From positions 2,046,001 to 2,110,000 of the forward strand of contig NZ_JAUSWX010000001.1 in assembly GCF_030815405.1 (NCBI RefSeq): a DNA stretch of 64,000 nt, written 5' to 3'. Shown here piece after piece: positions 42,956 through 52,422 of this stretch. A program made the position numbers and the translations under genes. The notes under the pieces were generated by a model, which did no database searches, had not been told where the DNA came from, and saw nothing but the letters and a program-made list of their open reading frames with translations. Origin of the DNA: Agromyces albus (GTDB lineage: Bacteria; Actinomycetota; Actinomycetes; Actinomycetales; Microbacteriaceae). The stretch's first letter is position 1; every line of letters begins with the position of its first letter.

Positions 42956-45525
42956 ACTTCACGGATGAATACGTTGACGAGACCGGGCATGACGCCCCTG
43001 CCCGCGGCGTGATGACGGGCGATGCGTTCCGCGACCCGAGCAGGCCGGTCGCCGAGCGCGCCGGCGACCTGCTCGGCCGCCTGACCCGCGAGGAGCGGAT
43101 TGCGATGCTGCACCAGGTTGCGCCCGCGATCGAGCGGCTCGGGATCGCCGAGTTCCATACCGGCTGCGAGGCGCTGCACGGTGTGGCGTGGCTCGGCACG
43201 GCGACGGTGTTCCCCCAGCCGGTGGGCCTGGCCGCCTCGTGGGATGCCGACCTCCTCCGTCGGGTCGGCGAGGTCGTCTCCACCGAGGTCCGCGCGAAGA
43301 AGGCCGCCGACCCGTTGGTCAGCCTCAACGCGTGGGCGCCCGTCGTGAACACCCTGCGTCATCCCGCCTGGGGACGCAACGAGGAGGGATACGCCGAGGA
43401 CCCGCACCTGACGGCCCACCTGGCGACCGGGTACTGCCGTGGCATGCGTGGCGACCACGAGCGGGTCTGGCGCACGGTGCCGGCACTCAAGCACTTCCTC
43501 GCCTACAACAACGAGACCGACCGCTCGGCCACCTCGTCGGAGATGTCGCTGCGCACGCTGCACGAAGAGGAGTTGCCGGCGTTCCGCGAACCCATCGAGG
43601 CGGGCGTGGCCGGCGGCATGATGCTCGCCTACAACCGCGTGAACGGCACACCAGCGCATACGCAGCCGGAGTTGGTGGCTGAGGCGCGCAGCTGGTCGGA
43701 CGAATCGCTGGCGGTCGTCTCGGATGCCGGTGCGCCGTCGTTCCTCGTCAACATCCAGCGCGCGCAACCCGATCACGTGCACGGCGCCGCGGCATTGGTG
43801 CGGTCGGGCGTCGACTCGTTCACCGACGACGGCGCGAACGCCGTGCCCACCATCAACAACGTGACCGCTGCGCTCGAGGCCGGCCTGCTCGACGAGGACG
43901 ACGTCGACCGGGCCGTGCTGCGGCTGCTCGAACTGCGGGTGCGCACGGGCGAGTTCGATGCCGACGACGACCCGTATGCGGCGATGGGGCCCGACGCGAT
44001 CGGTCTCCCGGCGGCCCGCGAGCTGGCCCGGGAGGCCGTCGGTCGCTCGGTGGTCGTGCTGCGCAATGACCGGCGTACGCTGCCACTGCGCCCGCCCGCG
44101 TCGATCGCGGTGGTCGGGCCCATGGCCGACGCCGTGTTCACCGACTGGTACTCGGGCACGCCGCCGTACTCCGTCGGACTGGCCTCCGCGCTCGCGGAGC
44201 GCTTCCCCGACGCTGCCGTCGAGGTCGTCTCCGGTGCCGACACGGTCGCACTGCGCGCCGCCTCGAACGGCCGGTACGTCGTCGCCGACGAAGCCGGCGC
44301 CGTCGTCGAGGCGGCGGGCGACGGCGAGTCGGCGGCATCGCTGTTCGACGTCGTCGACTGGGGCGACGGCATCCTGACGCTGCGCTCGCATGCGAGCGGT
44401 GGCCTGCTCACGGGCGGGTCCTGGCCGATGCGGGCCGACGCCTCCCGGGTCGGCGGCTGGGTCGTGCAGGAGAGCTTCCTCCGCCACGTGCACGAAGACG
44501 GCACGTGGTCGCTGCTGCACCGCGGTTCCGGCCGCTGGGTGCGGGTGGTGCGCGATGCCGGCTTGCTCGTCGCCGAAGCGGTGACCCTCGCCGAAGCGGA
44601 GCGATTCGACGTGCGCACCGTGCGGAGCGGACTCGACGCGGTGGCGGATGCCGCGGCCGCGGCCGACGTTGTGATCGTCGCCGTCGGCAACGATCCGCAC
44701 CTCTCCGGCCGTGAGACGGAGGACCGCCCGCATCTCATGCTGCCCGACGCGGCGGTCGACGTGTGGCGGGCCGCCAGCGGGTCCTCAGAGCAGGCGGTGC
44801 TCGTGATCGTGTCGAGCTATCCATACGTGCTCGGCGACGCCGATGACGCGGCGACGATCGTGTGGAGCAGCCACGGCGGTCAGGAGCTCGGGCACGGGCT
44901 CGTCGACGTGCTGTCGGGCGACCGGGAGCCCGAGGGACGCCTCACGCAGTCGTGGCCCGCCAACCCGGCGCAGGCCGGCGACCTGTTCGACTACGACACG
45001 CTCCGCCAGCAGGCAACGTATCGGCACCGGCCCGGCCGGGCGGCCTTCGCGTTCGGGCACGGGCTGACCTACTCGAGCGTCGCCTACGAACGCGTCGAGC
45101 TCGTCGACGCAGAAACGACGCCGCCGGCGCCGACGCACCGGCATCCCGCCCTCGCCGCCGCGCCGGGCGATCGCGACGTTCGCGCACTCGTCACCGTGCG
45201 CAATCTCGGCGACCGGGTGGCCGAGGAACTCGTGCAGCTCTACGCGCTGCCCGACCCGGCACTGCCCCTGGCTGCTCCGCGCCGCCTGCTCGTGGCCTTC
45301 GAGCGCGTGCGCCTGGAGCCCGGCGAGGTGCGCGTGGTCGAGCTCGGGTTCGCGGTCGAGCGGCTCGCCGTGTGGGACGACGAGATGCGCATCGCCGGCG
45401 CGCCCGACGACTGGGTGCACGCCGGGGCCCTGCGGGTGCAGCCGGGTGCGTACCGGATCGCCGCGGGTCCCTCGTGCGACGACCTGGCGGTGTCGGAGGT
45501 CCTGTACGTGGTCCCTCCGCGCTGA
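42952..45525 (+). CDS. GH3 glycosidase with an inserted beta-trefoil-like domain
   Basis: An 857-aa family 3 enzyme in normal domain order. TIM barrel at about 38-345 (CEALHGVAW, VPALKHFLAYNN, MLAYNRVNGTPAH; nucleophile Asp258 in AVVSDAGAP), alpha/beta sandwich from about 360, C-terminal Fn3-like domain from about 715. Between the two halves of the sandwich, about residues 428-557 form a fascin-like beta-trefoil: repeats VALRAASNGRYVVAD, LTLRSHASGGLLTGG and WSLLHRGSGRWVRVV. PA14 is the more usual insertion at this place in GH3. Likely beta-xylosidase or beta-glucosidase. GTG start overlapping GH42; no signal peptide. Confidence 0.9.
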   Translation: MNFTDEYVDETGHDAPARGVMTGDAFRDPSRPVAERAGDLLGRLTREERIAMLHQVAPAIERLGIAEFHTGCEALHGVAWLGTATVFPQPVGLAASWDADLLRRVGEVVSTEVRAKKAADPLVSLNAWAPVVNTLRHPAWGRNEEGYAEDPHLTAHLATGYCRGMRGDHERVWRTVPALKHFLAYNNETDRSATSSEMSLRTLHEEELPAFREPIEAGVAGGMMLAYNRVNGTPAHTQPELVAEARSWSDESLAVVSDAGAPSFLVNIQRAQPDHVHGAAALVRSGVDSFTDDGANAVPTINNVTAALEAGLLDEDDVDRAVLRLLELRVRTGEFDADDDPYAAMGPDAIGLPAARELAREAVGRSVVVLRNDRRTLPLRPPASIAVVGPMADAVFTDWYSGTPPYSVGLASALAERFPDAAVEVVSGADTVALRAASNGRYVVADEAGAVVEAAGDGESAASLFDVVDWGDGILTLRSHASGGLLTGGSWPMRADASRVGGWVVQESFLRHVHEDGTWSLLHRGSGRWVRVVRDAGLLVAEAVTLAEAERFDVRTVRSGLDAVADAAAAADVVIVAVGNDPHLSGRETEDRPHLMLPDAAVDVWRAASGSSEQAVLVIVSSYPYVLGDADDAATIVWSSHGGQELGHGLVDVLSGDREPEGRLTQSWPANPAQAGDLFDYDTLRQQATYRHRPGRAAFAFGHGLTYSSVAYERVELVDAETTPPAPTHRHPALAAAPGDRDVRALVTVRNLGDRVAEELVQLYALPDPALPLAAPRRLLVAFERVRLEPGEVRVVELGFAVERLAVWDDEMRIAGAPDDWVHAGALRVQPGAYRIAAGPSCDDLAVSEVLYVVPPR

Positions 45526-45567
45526 CGACGCGATCCGCGCGCAGGGCCAGGGCTTGCCACCGTCGGC

Positions 45568-45596
45568 TTGCATCCACCCCTCGAGCAAGGTTATGT
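45568..45596 (+). promoter_or_regulatory. Promoter of xylA
   Basis: TTGCAT (45568-45573), 17-bp spacer, TTATGT (45591-45596). The xylA ATG is 45 bp further on, with GAAAGGCGG upstream. The 116-bp gap after the GH3 gene indicates a separate transcript for xylAB. Confidence 0.55.
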
Positions 45597-45610
45597 TGAT
45601 CTTGCCAACA
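45594..45610. promoter_or_regulatory. Inverted repeat TGTTG-N7-CAACA at the xylA promoter
   Basis: A 5-bp inverted repeat with 7-bp spacing overlapping the -10 of the xylA promoter. It does not match the GAAGCGCTTC operators of the LacI proteins, so a different regulator, such as the ROK protein of this island, is a candidate. Confidence 0.5.
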
Positions 45611-45641
45611 AATCACCGAAGACGCTGAAAGGCGGATCTCC

Positions 45642-46835
45642 ATGGCCACCGCGCCCACCCGCGACGACAAATTCTCATTCGGCCTCTGGACCGTCGGCTA
45701 CAACGGCACCGACCCGTTCGGCGGCCCCACGCGCGAGGCGCTCGACGTCGTGCACGTCGTCGAGAAGCTCTCCGAGCTCGGCGCCTACGGCCTCACCTTC
45801 CACGACGACGACCTGTTCGCCTTCGGTTCGACGGATGCCGCGCGACAGACCCAGATCGACCGGCTGAAGCAGGCCCTCGCCGACACCGGCGTCATCGTGC
45901 CGATGGTCACGACGAACCTCTTCAGCGCACCCGTCTTCAAGGACGGCGGGTTCACGTCGAACGACCGCGCCGTGCGCCGTTTCGCCTTGCGCAAGGTGCT
46001 CCGCAACATCGATCTCGCCGCCGAGCTCGGCGCGAAGACCTTCGTCATGTGGGGCGGCCGCGAGGGCGCCGAGTACGACGCGGCGAAAGACATCCGCCAG
46101 GCGCTCGAGCGCTATCGCGAGGCCGTGAACCTGCTCGGCGACTACGTCACCGACAAGGGCTACGACCTCCGCTTCGCGATCGAGCCGAAGCCCAACGAGC
46201 CGCGCGGCGACATCCTGCTGCCGACGGTGGGCCACGCGCTCGCGTTCATCGACTCGCTCGAGCGACCCGAGCTCGTGGGGCTCAACCCCGAGGTCGGTCA
46301 CGAGCAGATGGCGGGCCTCAACTTCGCCGCCGGCATCGCGCAGGCGCTCTACCACGACAAGCTCTTCCACATCGACCTCAACGGCCAGCGCGGCATCAAG
46401 TACGACCAGGACCTCGTGTTCGGACACGGCGACCTGCACAACGCCTTCGCGCTCGTTGACCTGCTCGAGTTCGGCGGCCCCGACGGCGGCCAGACCTACA
46501 CCGGTCCCCGCCACTTCGACTACAAGCCGAGCCGCACCGAAGACGAGGCCGGCGTCTGGGACTCGGCCGCCGCGAACATGCACACCTACCTGCTGCTGAA
46601 GGAGCGCGCCGCGGCCTTCCGCGCCGACCCCGAGGTGCAGGAGGCGCTCGAGGCCGCGAAGGTCTTCGAGCTCGGCCAGCCGACGCTCAACGAGGGCGAG
46701 TCCTACGACGACCTGCTCGCCGACCGCAGCGCATTCGAGGACTTCGATACGGCGGCGTACCTCGGCGGTCACGGCTTCGGCTTCGTGCGGTTGCAGCAGC
46801 TCGCGACCGAGCACCTGCTGGGCGCGAGGCGCTAG
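45642..46835 (+). CDS. xylA: Xylose isomerase
   Basis: Interconverts D-xylose and D-xylulose (397 aa, actinobacterial class I length, metal-dependent TIM barrel). Signatures: [21 protein letters not shown] at the start, LTFHDDDL with catalytic His (about 53), [13 protein letters not shown] (about 136), [18 protein letters not shown] (about 178) with metal-binding Glu, [16 protein letters not shown] (about 213), [19 protein letters not shown] (about 241). It is followed after 1 bp by xylB. It collects xylose released by the alpha-xylosidase and beta-xylosidases of this island. Confidence 0.98.
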   Translation: MATAPTRDDKFSFGLWTVGYNGTDPFGGPTREALDVVHVVEKLSELGAYGLTFHDDDLFAFGSTDAARQTQIDRLKQALADTGVIVPMVTTNLFSAPVFKDGGFTSNDRAVRRFALRKVLRNIDLAAELGAKTFVMWGGREGAEYDAAKDIRQALERYREAVNLLGDYVTDKGYDLRFAIEPKPNEPRGDILLPTVGHALAFIDSLERPELVGLNPEVGHEQMAGLNFAAGIAQALYHDKLFHIDLNGQRGIKYDQDLVFGHGDLHNAFALVDLLEFGGPDGGQTYTGPRHFDYKPSRTEDEAGVWDSAAANMHTYLLLKERAAAFRADPEVQEALEAAKVFELGQPTLNEGESYDDLLADRSAFEDFDTAAYLGGHGFGFVRLQQLATEHLLGARR

Positions 46836-46836
46836 C

Positions 46837-48270
46837 GTGCCGCTCGTCGCCGGCGTCGACTCATCGACGCAGTCGTGCAAGGTCGTCGTGCGCGACGCCA
46901 CGACCGGTGCGCTCGTTCGCACCGGTCGGGCGCCGCACCCCGACGGCACCGAGGTTGATCCCGAGCACTGGTGGGTCGCGCTCCAGGCCGCGATCGACGA
47001 CGCGGGCGGGCTCGCCGACGTCGCCGCGGTCTCGATCGCCGGGCAGCAGCACGGCATGGTCGCGCTCGACGCATCGGGCCGGGTCATCCGCCCCGCGCTC
47101 CTCTGGAACGACACGCGCAGCGCCGATGCCGCCGCGGCCCTCACCGAGGAGCTCGGCGCCGCCGAGTACGCGCGGCGCACGGGTCTCGTGCCGGTCGCCT
47201 CGTTCACCGCGACGAAGCTGCGCTGGCTCCGCGACCGCGAACCCGAGAACGCCGAGCGCGTCGCAGCAGTCGCCCTCCCCCACGATTGGATCACGTGGCG
47301 GCTTCGGGGTTACGGCCCCTCGGATGCCCCGGATGCCCCACTCGGCCCCGACCTCGACGCACTCACGACCGACCGGTCCGACGCGTCGGGCACTGCCTAC
47401 TGGAACCCCGAGACCGGCGAGGTGGACGCCGAGCTCCTCGACCTCGCGCTCGGCCGCACGCCCCGCACTCCTCGAGTGCTCGGTCCCGCCGAAGCGGCCG
47501 GACGCACGCCGGCCGGAGCGCTCGTCGCGGCCGGCGCCGGCGACAACGCCGCCGCTGCGCTCGGGCTCGGCGCTGGCCAGGGCGACGCCGTCGTGTCGAT
47601 CGGCACGAGCGGCACGGTCTTCGCGGTCACCGGGCGACCGGTGCACGATCCGACGGGCGCCGTCGCCGGGTTCGCCGACGCGAGCGGCGCCTTCCTCCCC
47701 CTGGTGGCGACCCTGAACGCGGCGCGCGTGCTCGGCTCGATCGCGTCCCTCCTCGGCGTCGACGCCGACGAGCTCGCGACCCTCGCGCTCGCCGCCGAAT
47801 CGGGCGCCGACGGGCTCGTGCTCGTGCCGTGGTTCGAGGGCGAGCGCTCCCCCGACGTGCCGAACGCCCGCGCCCAGCTCAGCGGCATGTCGCTCGCCTC
47901 CACGACCCGCGAGAACCTCGCACGAGCGGCGGTCGAGGGCATGCTCTGCGCACTCGCCGACGGGCTCGACGGCATCCGTCGCGCGGGTGTCGTGGTCGAG
48001 CGCGTGCTCCTCATCGGCGGCGCTGCCGCGAATCCCGCGGTCCGCGAGATCGCGGGCCGTGTCTTCGACGTCACCGTCGACGTGCCCGAGCCATCCGAGT
48101 ACGTCGCCGACGGCGCCGCACGCCAAGCCGCCTGGGCGCTCAGCGGGGCACTCCCCGCGTGGTCGGCCGAAATCGCGACATCGGTGCCCGCGCGCCCAGA
48201 TGGCGCGCTGCGGGAACGCTACCGCGACGCCGCAGACGCACTCGCGGCGCGCGCCGGCTCGCGGGCCTGA
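46837..48270 (+). CDS. xylB: Xylulokinase
   Basis: Phosphorylates D-xylulose to xylulose 5-phosphate for the pentose phosphate pathway (477 aa, FGGY kinase). N-terminal phosphate motif [14 protein letters not shown] (about 4), [12 protein letters not shown] (about 68) with the substrate motif, [11 protein letters not shown]-binding [30 protein letters not shown] (about 230-262), [23 protein letters not shown] (about 388). GTG start 1 bp after the xylA stop, so the two are in one transcript. It ends 2 bp from the convergent DUF2004-like gene. Confidence 0.96.
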   Translation: MPLVAGVDSSTQSCKVVVRDATTGALVRTGRAPHPDGTEVDPEHWWVALQAAIDDAGGLADVAAVSIAGQQHGMVALDASGRVIRPALLWNDTRSADAAAALTEELGAAEYARRTGLVPVASFTATKLRWLRDREPENAERVAAVALPHDWITWRLRGYGPSDAPDAPLGPDLDALTTDRSDASGTAYWNPETGEVDAELLDLALGRTPRTPRVLGPAEAAGRTPAGALVAAGAGDNAAAALGLGAGQGDAVVSIGTSGTVFAVTGRPVHDPTGAVAGFADASGAFLPLVATLNAARVLGSIASLLGVDADELATLALAAESGADGLVLVPWFEGERSPDVPNARAQLSGMSLASTTRENLARAAVEGMLCALADGLDGIRRAGVVVERVLLIGGAAANPAVREIAGRVFDVTVDVPEPSEYVADGAARQAAWALSGALPAWSAEIATSVPARPDGALRERYRDAADALAARAGSRA

Positions 48271-48272
48271 GC

Positions 48273-48755
48273 TCAGGCGTCGAAGCGCACGTCGACGATC
48301 TCGCGGCCGATGTCGATCGACGCGACGAGCCTGGCCTCGGTGTCTTCGGGGGCGAGCCCGTACTCGAACTCGGCGAAGACCTCGCCGGGGCCGTCGGCGT
48401 CGGGCCGCAGGTCGACGCGCACGAGGCTCAGCGAGCGAAGCACGTCGATGTCGTGATCGCCCGAGTCGCGGTTGACCGCCGAGTGGGCGGCATCCGCCTC
48501 TTCGCCGTTCAGGATCGCCTCGAGGAAGCGCATCACCGCGCTGCCGCCCGAGTCGATCTGGTTCACGAATGACGAGCGCAGTTCGTCGTCGATGAGCTCG
48601 AGCTCGCCGACCATGCCGGCTGCGGCGTCGAGCGACGCCGTCGAGACCGTGTCGTCGTCGGCGTCGAGCACGACCTCGACGTCTTGGTCGCCGTACTCCT
48701 TGCGCTCCGACCAGTAGTCGCCGATGAGTCCGAAGTAGTCGTGTTCGATCGCCAT
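48273..48755 (-). CDS. Conserved hypothetical protein, possibly DUF2004-like
   Basis: A 160-aa acidic protein (MAIEHDYFGLIGDYWSERKEYGDQDVEVVLDADDD...), without membrane segments or cysteines. The layout with YFG near the start and a repeated acidic beta-rich pattern recalls DUF2004 proteins, but I am not certain. It lies 15 bp downstream of ftsY on the same strand and probably shares its transcript. Function unknown. Confidence 0.7.
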   Translation of the reverse strand: MAIEHDYFGLIGDYWSERKEYGDQDVEVVLDADDDTVSTASLDAAAGMVGELELIDDELRSSFVNQIDSGGSAVMRFLEAILNGEEADAAHSAVNRDSGDHDIDVLRSLSLVRVDLRPDADGPGEVFAEFEYGLAPEDTEARLVASIDIGREIVDVRFDA

Positions 48756-48770
48756 GTCGTTCCTCTCCTG

Positions 48771-49646
48771 TCAGCCGACGAGCTTCTGCGCGAAGACGTG
48801 GGGGGTGAATCCCGTGAGATCGCCGATGCCCTCGCCCTGGCCGATGAGCTTGATCGGGAGCCCGGTCTTCTCCTGCACGGCGATCACGAAGCCGCCCTTC
48901 GCCGATCCGTCGAGCTTCGTGAGCACGAGCCCCGTAACGCCCGCGTGCAGGATGAACGCCTCGGCCTGCGCGAGTCCGTTCTGGCCCGTCGTGGCGTCGA
49001 GCACGAGCAGCACCTCGGAGATCGGCGCCTGCTTCTCGATGACGCGCTTGATCTTGCCGAGCTCGTCCATGAGCCCGCCCTTGGTCTGCAAGCGGCCTGC
49101 GGTGTCGATGATCACGATCTCGGTGCCGTCGCGCTTGGCCTGCTCCACGGTCTGGAAGGCGACGGATGCCGGGTCCTGGCCCTCGCGCTCGGGCCGCACC
49201 ACCTGGGCCCCGGCGCGCTCGGCCCACGTCGCGAGCTGGTCGACCGCCGCGGCGCGGAACGTGTCGGCCGCACCGACCACGACGCTGCGGTCGTAGTTGC
49301 GCAGGAACTTCGCGAACTTGCCGATCGTCGTCGTCTTCCCGACGCCGTTGACACCGACGACGAGCACCACGGCGGGGCGCTCGGTGAGCTTCAGCGTGGG
49401 GTCGTACTTCGAGAGACGCTCCTCGATGAGCTCGCGCAGCATCCGTTGCACATCGCGAGGGTCGGTGGTCTTGAACCGCTCGACCTGTGCCCTGATCGAC
49501 TCGACGATCTCCTCGGTGACGGCGGGACCGAAATCGGCCCGGATGAGCGCAGCCTCGAGGTCGTCCCACGTCTCGTCGTCGATCGTCTTGGCCCCGAAGA
49601 CCCCGCGAAGGGCGGATCCGAGCGACCAGGATGCGCGTTCTGCCAT
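48771..49646 (-). CDS. ftsY: Signal recognition particle receptor FtsY
   Basis: SRP receptor GTPase that docks Ffh-ribosome complexes at the membrane (291 aa). NG domain: P-loop VVGVNGVGKTTTIGKFA (about 93), DTFRAAAVDQLATWAER (about 127), DTAGRLQTKGGLMDEL (about 178), TKLDGSAKGGFVIAV (about 243), GEGIGDLTGFTPHVFAQKLV at the end. The N-terminal acidic A domain found in many FtsY proteins is essentially missing, leaving only a short membrane-facing helix (WSLGSALRGVFG). In this genome it is about 30 kb from ffh, its partner. Confidence 0.97.
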   Translation of the reverse strand: MAERASWSLGSALRGVFGAKTIDDETWDDLEAALIRADFGPAVTEEIVESIRAQVERFKTTDPRDVQRMLRELIEERLSKYDPTLKLTERPAVVLVVGVNGVGKTTTIGKFAKFLRNYDRSVVVGAADTFRAAAVDQLATWAERAGAQVVRPEREGQDPASVAFQTVEQAKRDGTEIVIIDTAGRLQTKGGLMDELGKIKRVIEKQAPISEVLLVLDATTGQNGLAQAEAFILHAGVTGLVLTKLDGSAKGGFVIAVQEKTGLPIKLIGQGEGIGDLTGFTPHVFAQKLVG

Positions 49647-49755
49647 ACGTCCAGCCTAGGGCGCGGCGGCGGCTACACCGGTCGTGCGCCATGACGCAAG
49701 GGGTTGTCGCCCTCGACCCTCCACGAGAGCCTCGAACTCGACGAAAGGACTGCGG

Positions 49756-50724
49756 ATGACGATCGTGGGATTCCACGCCTCGCACGAACAACTCGCGCCG
49801 GCCCGATTGCTCCGGGCCGTGCAGCTCGCCGAGGAGGCGGGGTTCGACGCGGCCATGTGCTCGGATCACCTCGCGCCGTGGAGCGTGCGGCAGGGCGAGT
49901 CCGGCTTCGCCTGGAGCTGGCTCGGCGCCGCCCTGCAGGCGACGCGGCTGCCGATCGGCGTCGTAACCGCGCCGGGGCAGCGGTACCACCCGACGCTCAC
50001 GGCGCAGGCCGCAGCGACCCTCGAGTCGATGTTCCCCGGACGGTTCTGGGCGGCGCTCGGGAGTGGCGAGGCGCTGAATGAGCACGTCACGGGCGATCCG
50101 TTCCCCCCGAAGGAGGAGCGCGACGAGAGGCTCCTCGAGTCGGTGAATGCGATACGCAGGCTCCTCGCGGGCGAGGAAGTGACCGCCGATGGGCTCGTGC
50201 AGCTCGATCGGGCACGCATCTGGAGCCTGCCGGAGGTGCCGCCCCCGCTCCTCATCGCCGCGGTCAGCCCCGAGACTGCAGCAGACGGCGCGGACTGGGC
50301 CGACGGTCTCATCACCGTCGACCAGCCTCGGGAGGCCCTCCGCGCCGTCATCGAGGCCTATCGGGACGCCGGCGGAAGAGGGCCGACCGCGGTTCAGGTG
50401 CACCTCAGCTGGGCGCCGACCGACGACGAGGCGCGCGCCATCGCCCATGACCAGTGGCGAAGCGGGCTGGTGCCTGCGCCGCTCGCCTGGGAACTCGACA
50501 CCCCCGAGGCATTCGATGAGCGAACGGCGGATGCCACGCCCGACGAGGTCGCCGAGACCGTGCAGGTGTCGGCGGATCCGGGCTGGCACCTCGCGCGACT
50601 GCTCGAACTCGTCGAGCTCGGATTCGATCGCATCTTCCTCCATCACGTCGGCACCGAGCAGGACGCGTTCATCCACGCGTTCGGCGAACGCGTGCTGCCA
50701 GGCCTCAAGGAGGCGACCCCATGA
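49756..50724 (+). CDS. LLM-class flavin-dependent oxidoreductase
   Basis: A 322-aa luciferase-like TIM-barrel protein: FHASHEQLAPARLLRAVQLAEEAGFDAAMCSDHLAPWS at the start, then RLPIGVVTAPGQRYHPTLTAQAAATLESMFPGRFWAALGSGEALNEHV (about 85-125), the typical LLM cofactor region. It recalls the group called probable non-F420 flavinoid oxidoreductases (TIGR03885), though the cofactor cannot be decided here. ATG at 49756 with AAAGGA upstream. It overlaps the GH13 gene by ATGA; similar pairs are known in other actinobacteria, with no known joint function. Confidence 0.88.
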   Translation: MTIVGFHASHEQLAPARLLRAVQLAEEAGFDAAMCSDHLAPWSVRQGESGFAWSWLGAALQATRLPIGVVTAPGQRYHPTLTAQAAATLESMFPGRFWAALGSGEALNEHVTGDPFPPKEERDERLLESVNAIRRLLAGEEVTADGLVQLDRARIWSLPEVPPPLLIAAVSPETAADGADWADGLITVDQPREALRAVIEAYRDAGGRGPTAVQVHLSWAPTDDEARAIAHDQWRSGLVPAPLAWELDTPEAFDERTADATPDEVAETVQVSADPGWHLARLLELVELGFDRIFLHHVGTEQDAFIHAFGERVLPGLKEATP

Positions 50725-52386
50725 AGGTCACTGCACGCGGCGACCTCTGGTGGAAGACGGCCGTCGTCTACTGCCTCGATGTCGAGACGTTCATGGACTG
50801 GAACGACGACGGCTCCGGTGACTTCGAGGGTCTCGAGCATCGACTCGACCATCTGGCCGATCTCGGGGTGACGTGCCTGTGGCTGATGCCGTTCCAGCCC
50901 TCGCCGAATCTCGACGACGGCTATGACATCACGGACTTCCAGACGATCGACCCGCGACTCGGCTCGCTCGGCGACTTCGTCGAGTTCATCCGTACCCGCC
51001 CGCGACCGGGGCATGCGCGTCATCATCGACTTCGTCATGAACCACACCTCGGACCAGCATCCCTGGTTCCGCTCGGCGCGTCGGAGCCGCAATTCGCCGT
51101 ACCGTGACTTCTACGTGTGGCGCGACCGGCCGCCCAGGAAGCAGCAGCAGGTGGTGTTCCCCGGCGAGGAGGACAGCGTCTGGGAGTACGACGAGCGCAC
51201 CGATCAGTACTATCTGCACAGCTTCTACCGGCACCAACCCGACCTCAACGTCGCCAACCCCGAGGTGCGCGACGAGATCGCCCAGACGATGGGATTGTGG
51301 CTGGAGCTCGGCGTGGCCGGGTTCCGGGTCGACGCGGTGCCCTTCCTCATCCAGCCGCCCGACGGCAGCGAGGTCGGTGATCCCCACGAGTTCCTGCGGG
51401 ACCTCCGTCGCTTCCTGCAGCGCCGCTCGAGCGAGGCCATCCTCCTCGGCGAGGTGAACCTGCCCTACGAGGGGCAGGTCGAGTTCTTCGGTCACGTCGA
51501 TGCCCCGGCCGAGCTCACGATGCAGTTCGACTTCCCCGCGATGCAGCGCGCCTACCTGTCGCTCGTGCGTGAGGACGCCACGCCGCTCGCCGAGATGCTC
51601 GCATCGCGGCCGGAGGTGCGGATCGAGGCGCAGTGGGCGAACTTCGTGCGCAATCACGACGAACTCACCCTCGATCAGCTGAGCGAAGAGGAGCGGCAGG
51701 AGGTGTTCGACGCACTCGCTCCCGAGGAGTGGATGCGCGTCTACGGGCGCGGGATCGCCCGCCGGCTTCCGCCGATGCTCGACGGTGATCCGCGACGCGT
51801 CGCGATGATGTACAGCCTCATGTTCTCGCTGCCGGGCACGCCGGTGCTGTTCTACGGCGAGGAGATCGGCATGGGCGAGAACCGGGAACGGGGCGGCAGA
51901 CTGACGGTGCGCACGCCCATGCAGTGGTCGGACGAAGCGAACGGCGGCTTCTCCCGGGCTCCCAAGAGCAAGCTCGTGGCACAACCGCCGAACGACGGCT
52001 ACGCACCGGAACACGTGAATGTCGAGGCGCAGATGCACGACACCGACTCGCTCCTCGCCCTGATCAGGTCGTTCGCGCACCGGTACCGCAGTTCACCCGA
52101 GATCGGCTGGGGAACCCTCGAGATCCTGGAGCACGCCGAGCGGGCGGTACTGGCGCACCGACTGACCACGGAGCTGGGAAGCTTCGTCGCGCTCCACAAC
52201 TTCGCGCCCCGTGCGGTGACGGTGCAGCTCACGCTGGGAGCGGTCGCCGAGCAAGCCCGACTCTCGGATCTCTTCGCCGTGACCGTCGTGCCGATCCACG
52301 AGAATGGGCGCACCGAGGTCGAGCTCGGGGCATACGGCTACCGCTGGTTCCGCATCGTCGACTCGTCAGACCGCCGGCTGACGTGA
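50721..52386 (+). pseudogene. GH13 alpha-amylase family (trehalose-synthase-like), broken by a one-base frameshift
   Basis: The first part (50721 to about 50996) encodes MKVTARGDLWWKTAVVYCLDVETFMDWNDDGSGDFEGL...GDFVEFIRT. The frame then moves by one base near CCC at 50995-50997, and the remainder continues ARDRGMRVIIDFVMNHTSDQHPWF to 52386. Removing one C restores a 554-residue GH13 protein. Catalytic features are intact: nucleophile Asp in GFRVDAVPF, acid/base Glu in LLGEVNLPYEG, and Asp in VRNHDELTLDQL, the last typical of TreS-like enzymes. The downstream frame shows no further decay, so a sequencing or assembly error is as likely as a true mutation. ATGA overlap with the LLM gene. Confidence 0.85.
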
Positions 52387-52422
52387 ACCGATCGGCGGCG
52401 GCATCCGCGTGCCTCGAGGCCG

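Noticed and set aside
46861..50676. A 1271-codon open frame on the minus strand across xylB, ftsY and the LLM gene
   Set aside because: It lies antisense or out of frame to well-supported genes, is extremely Arg/Ala/Gly/Asp-rich and shows no family motif. Long open frames like this are expected at this GC content.
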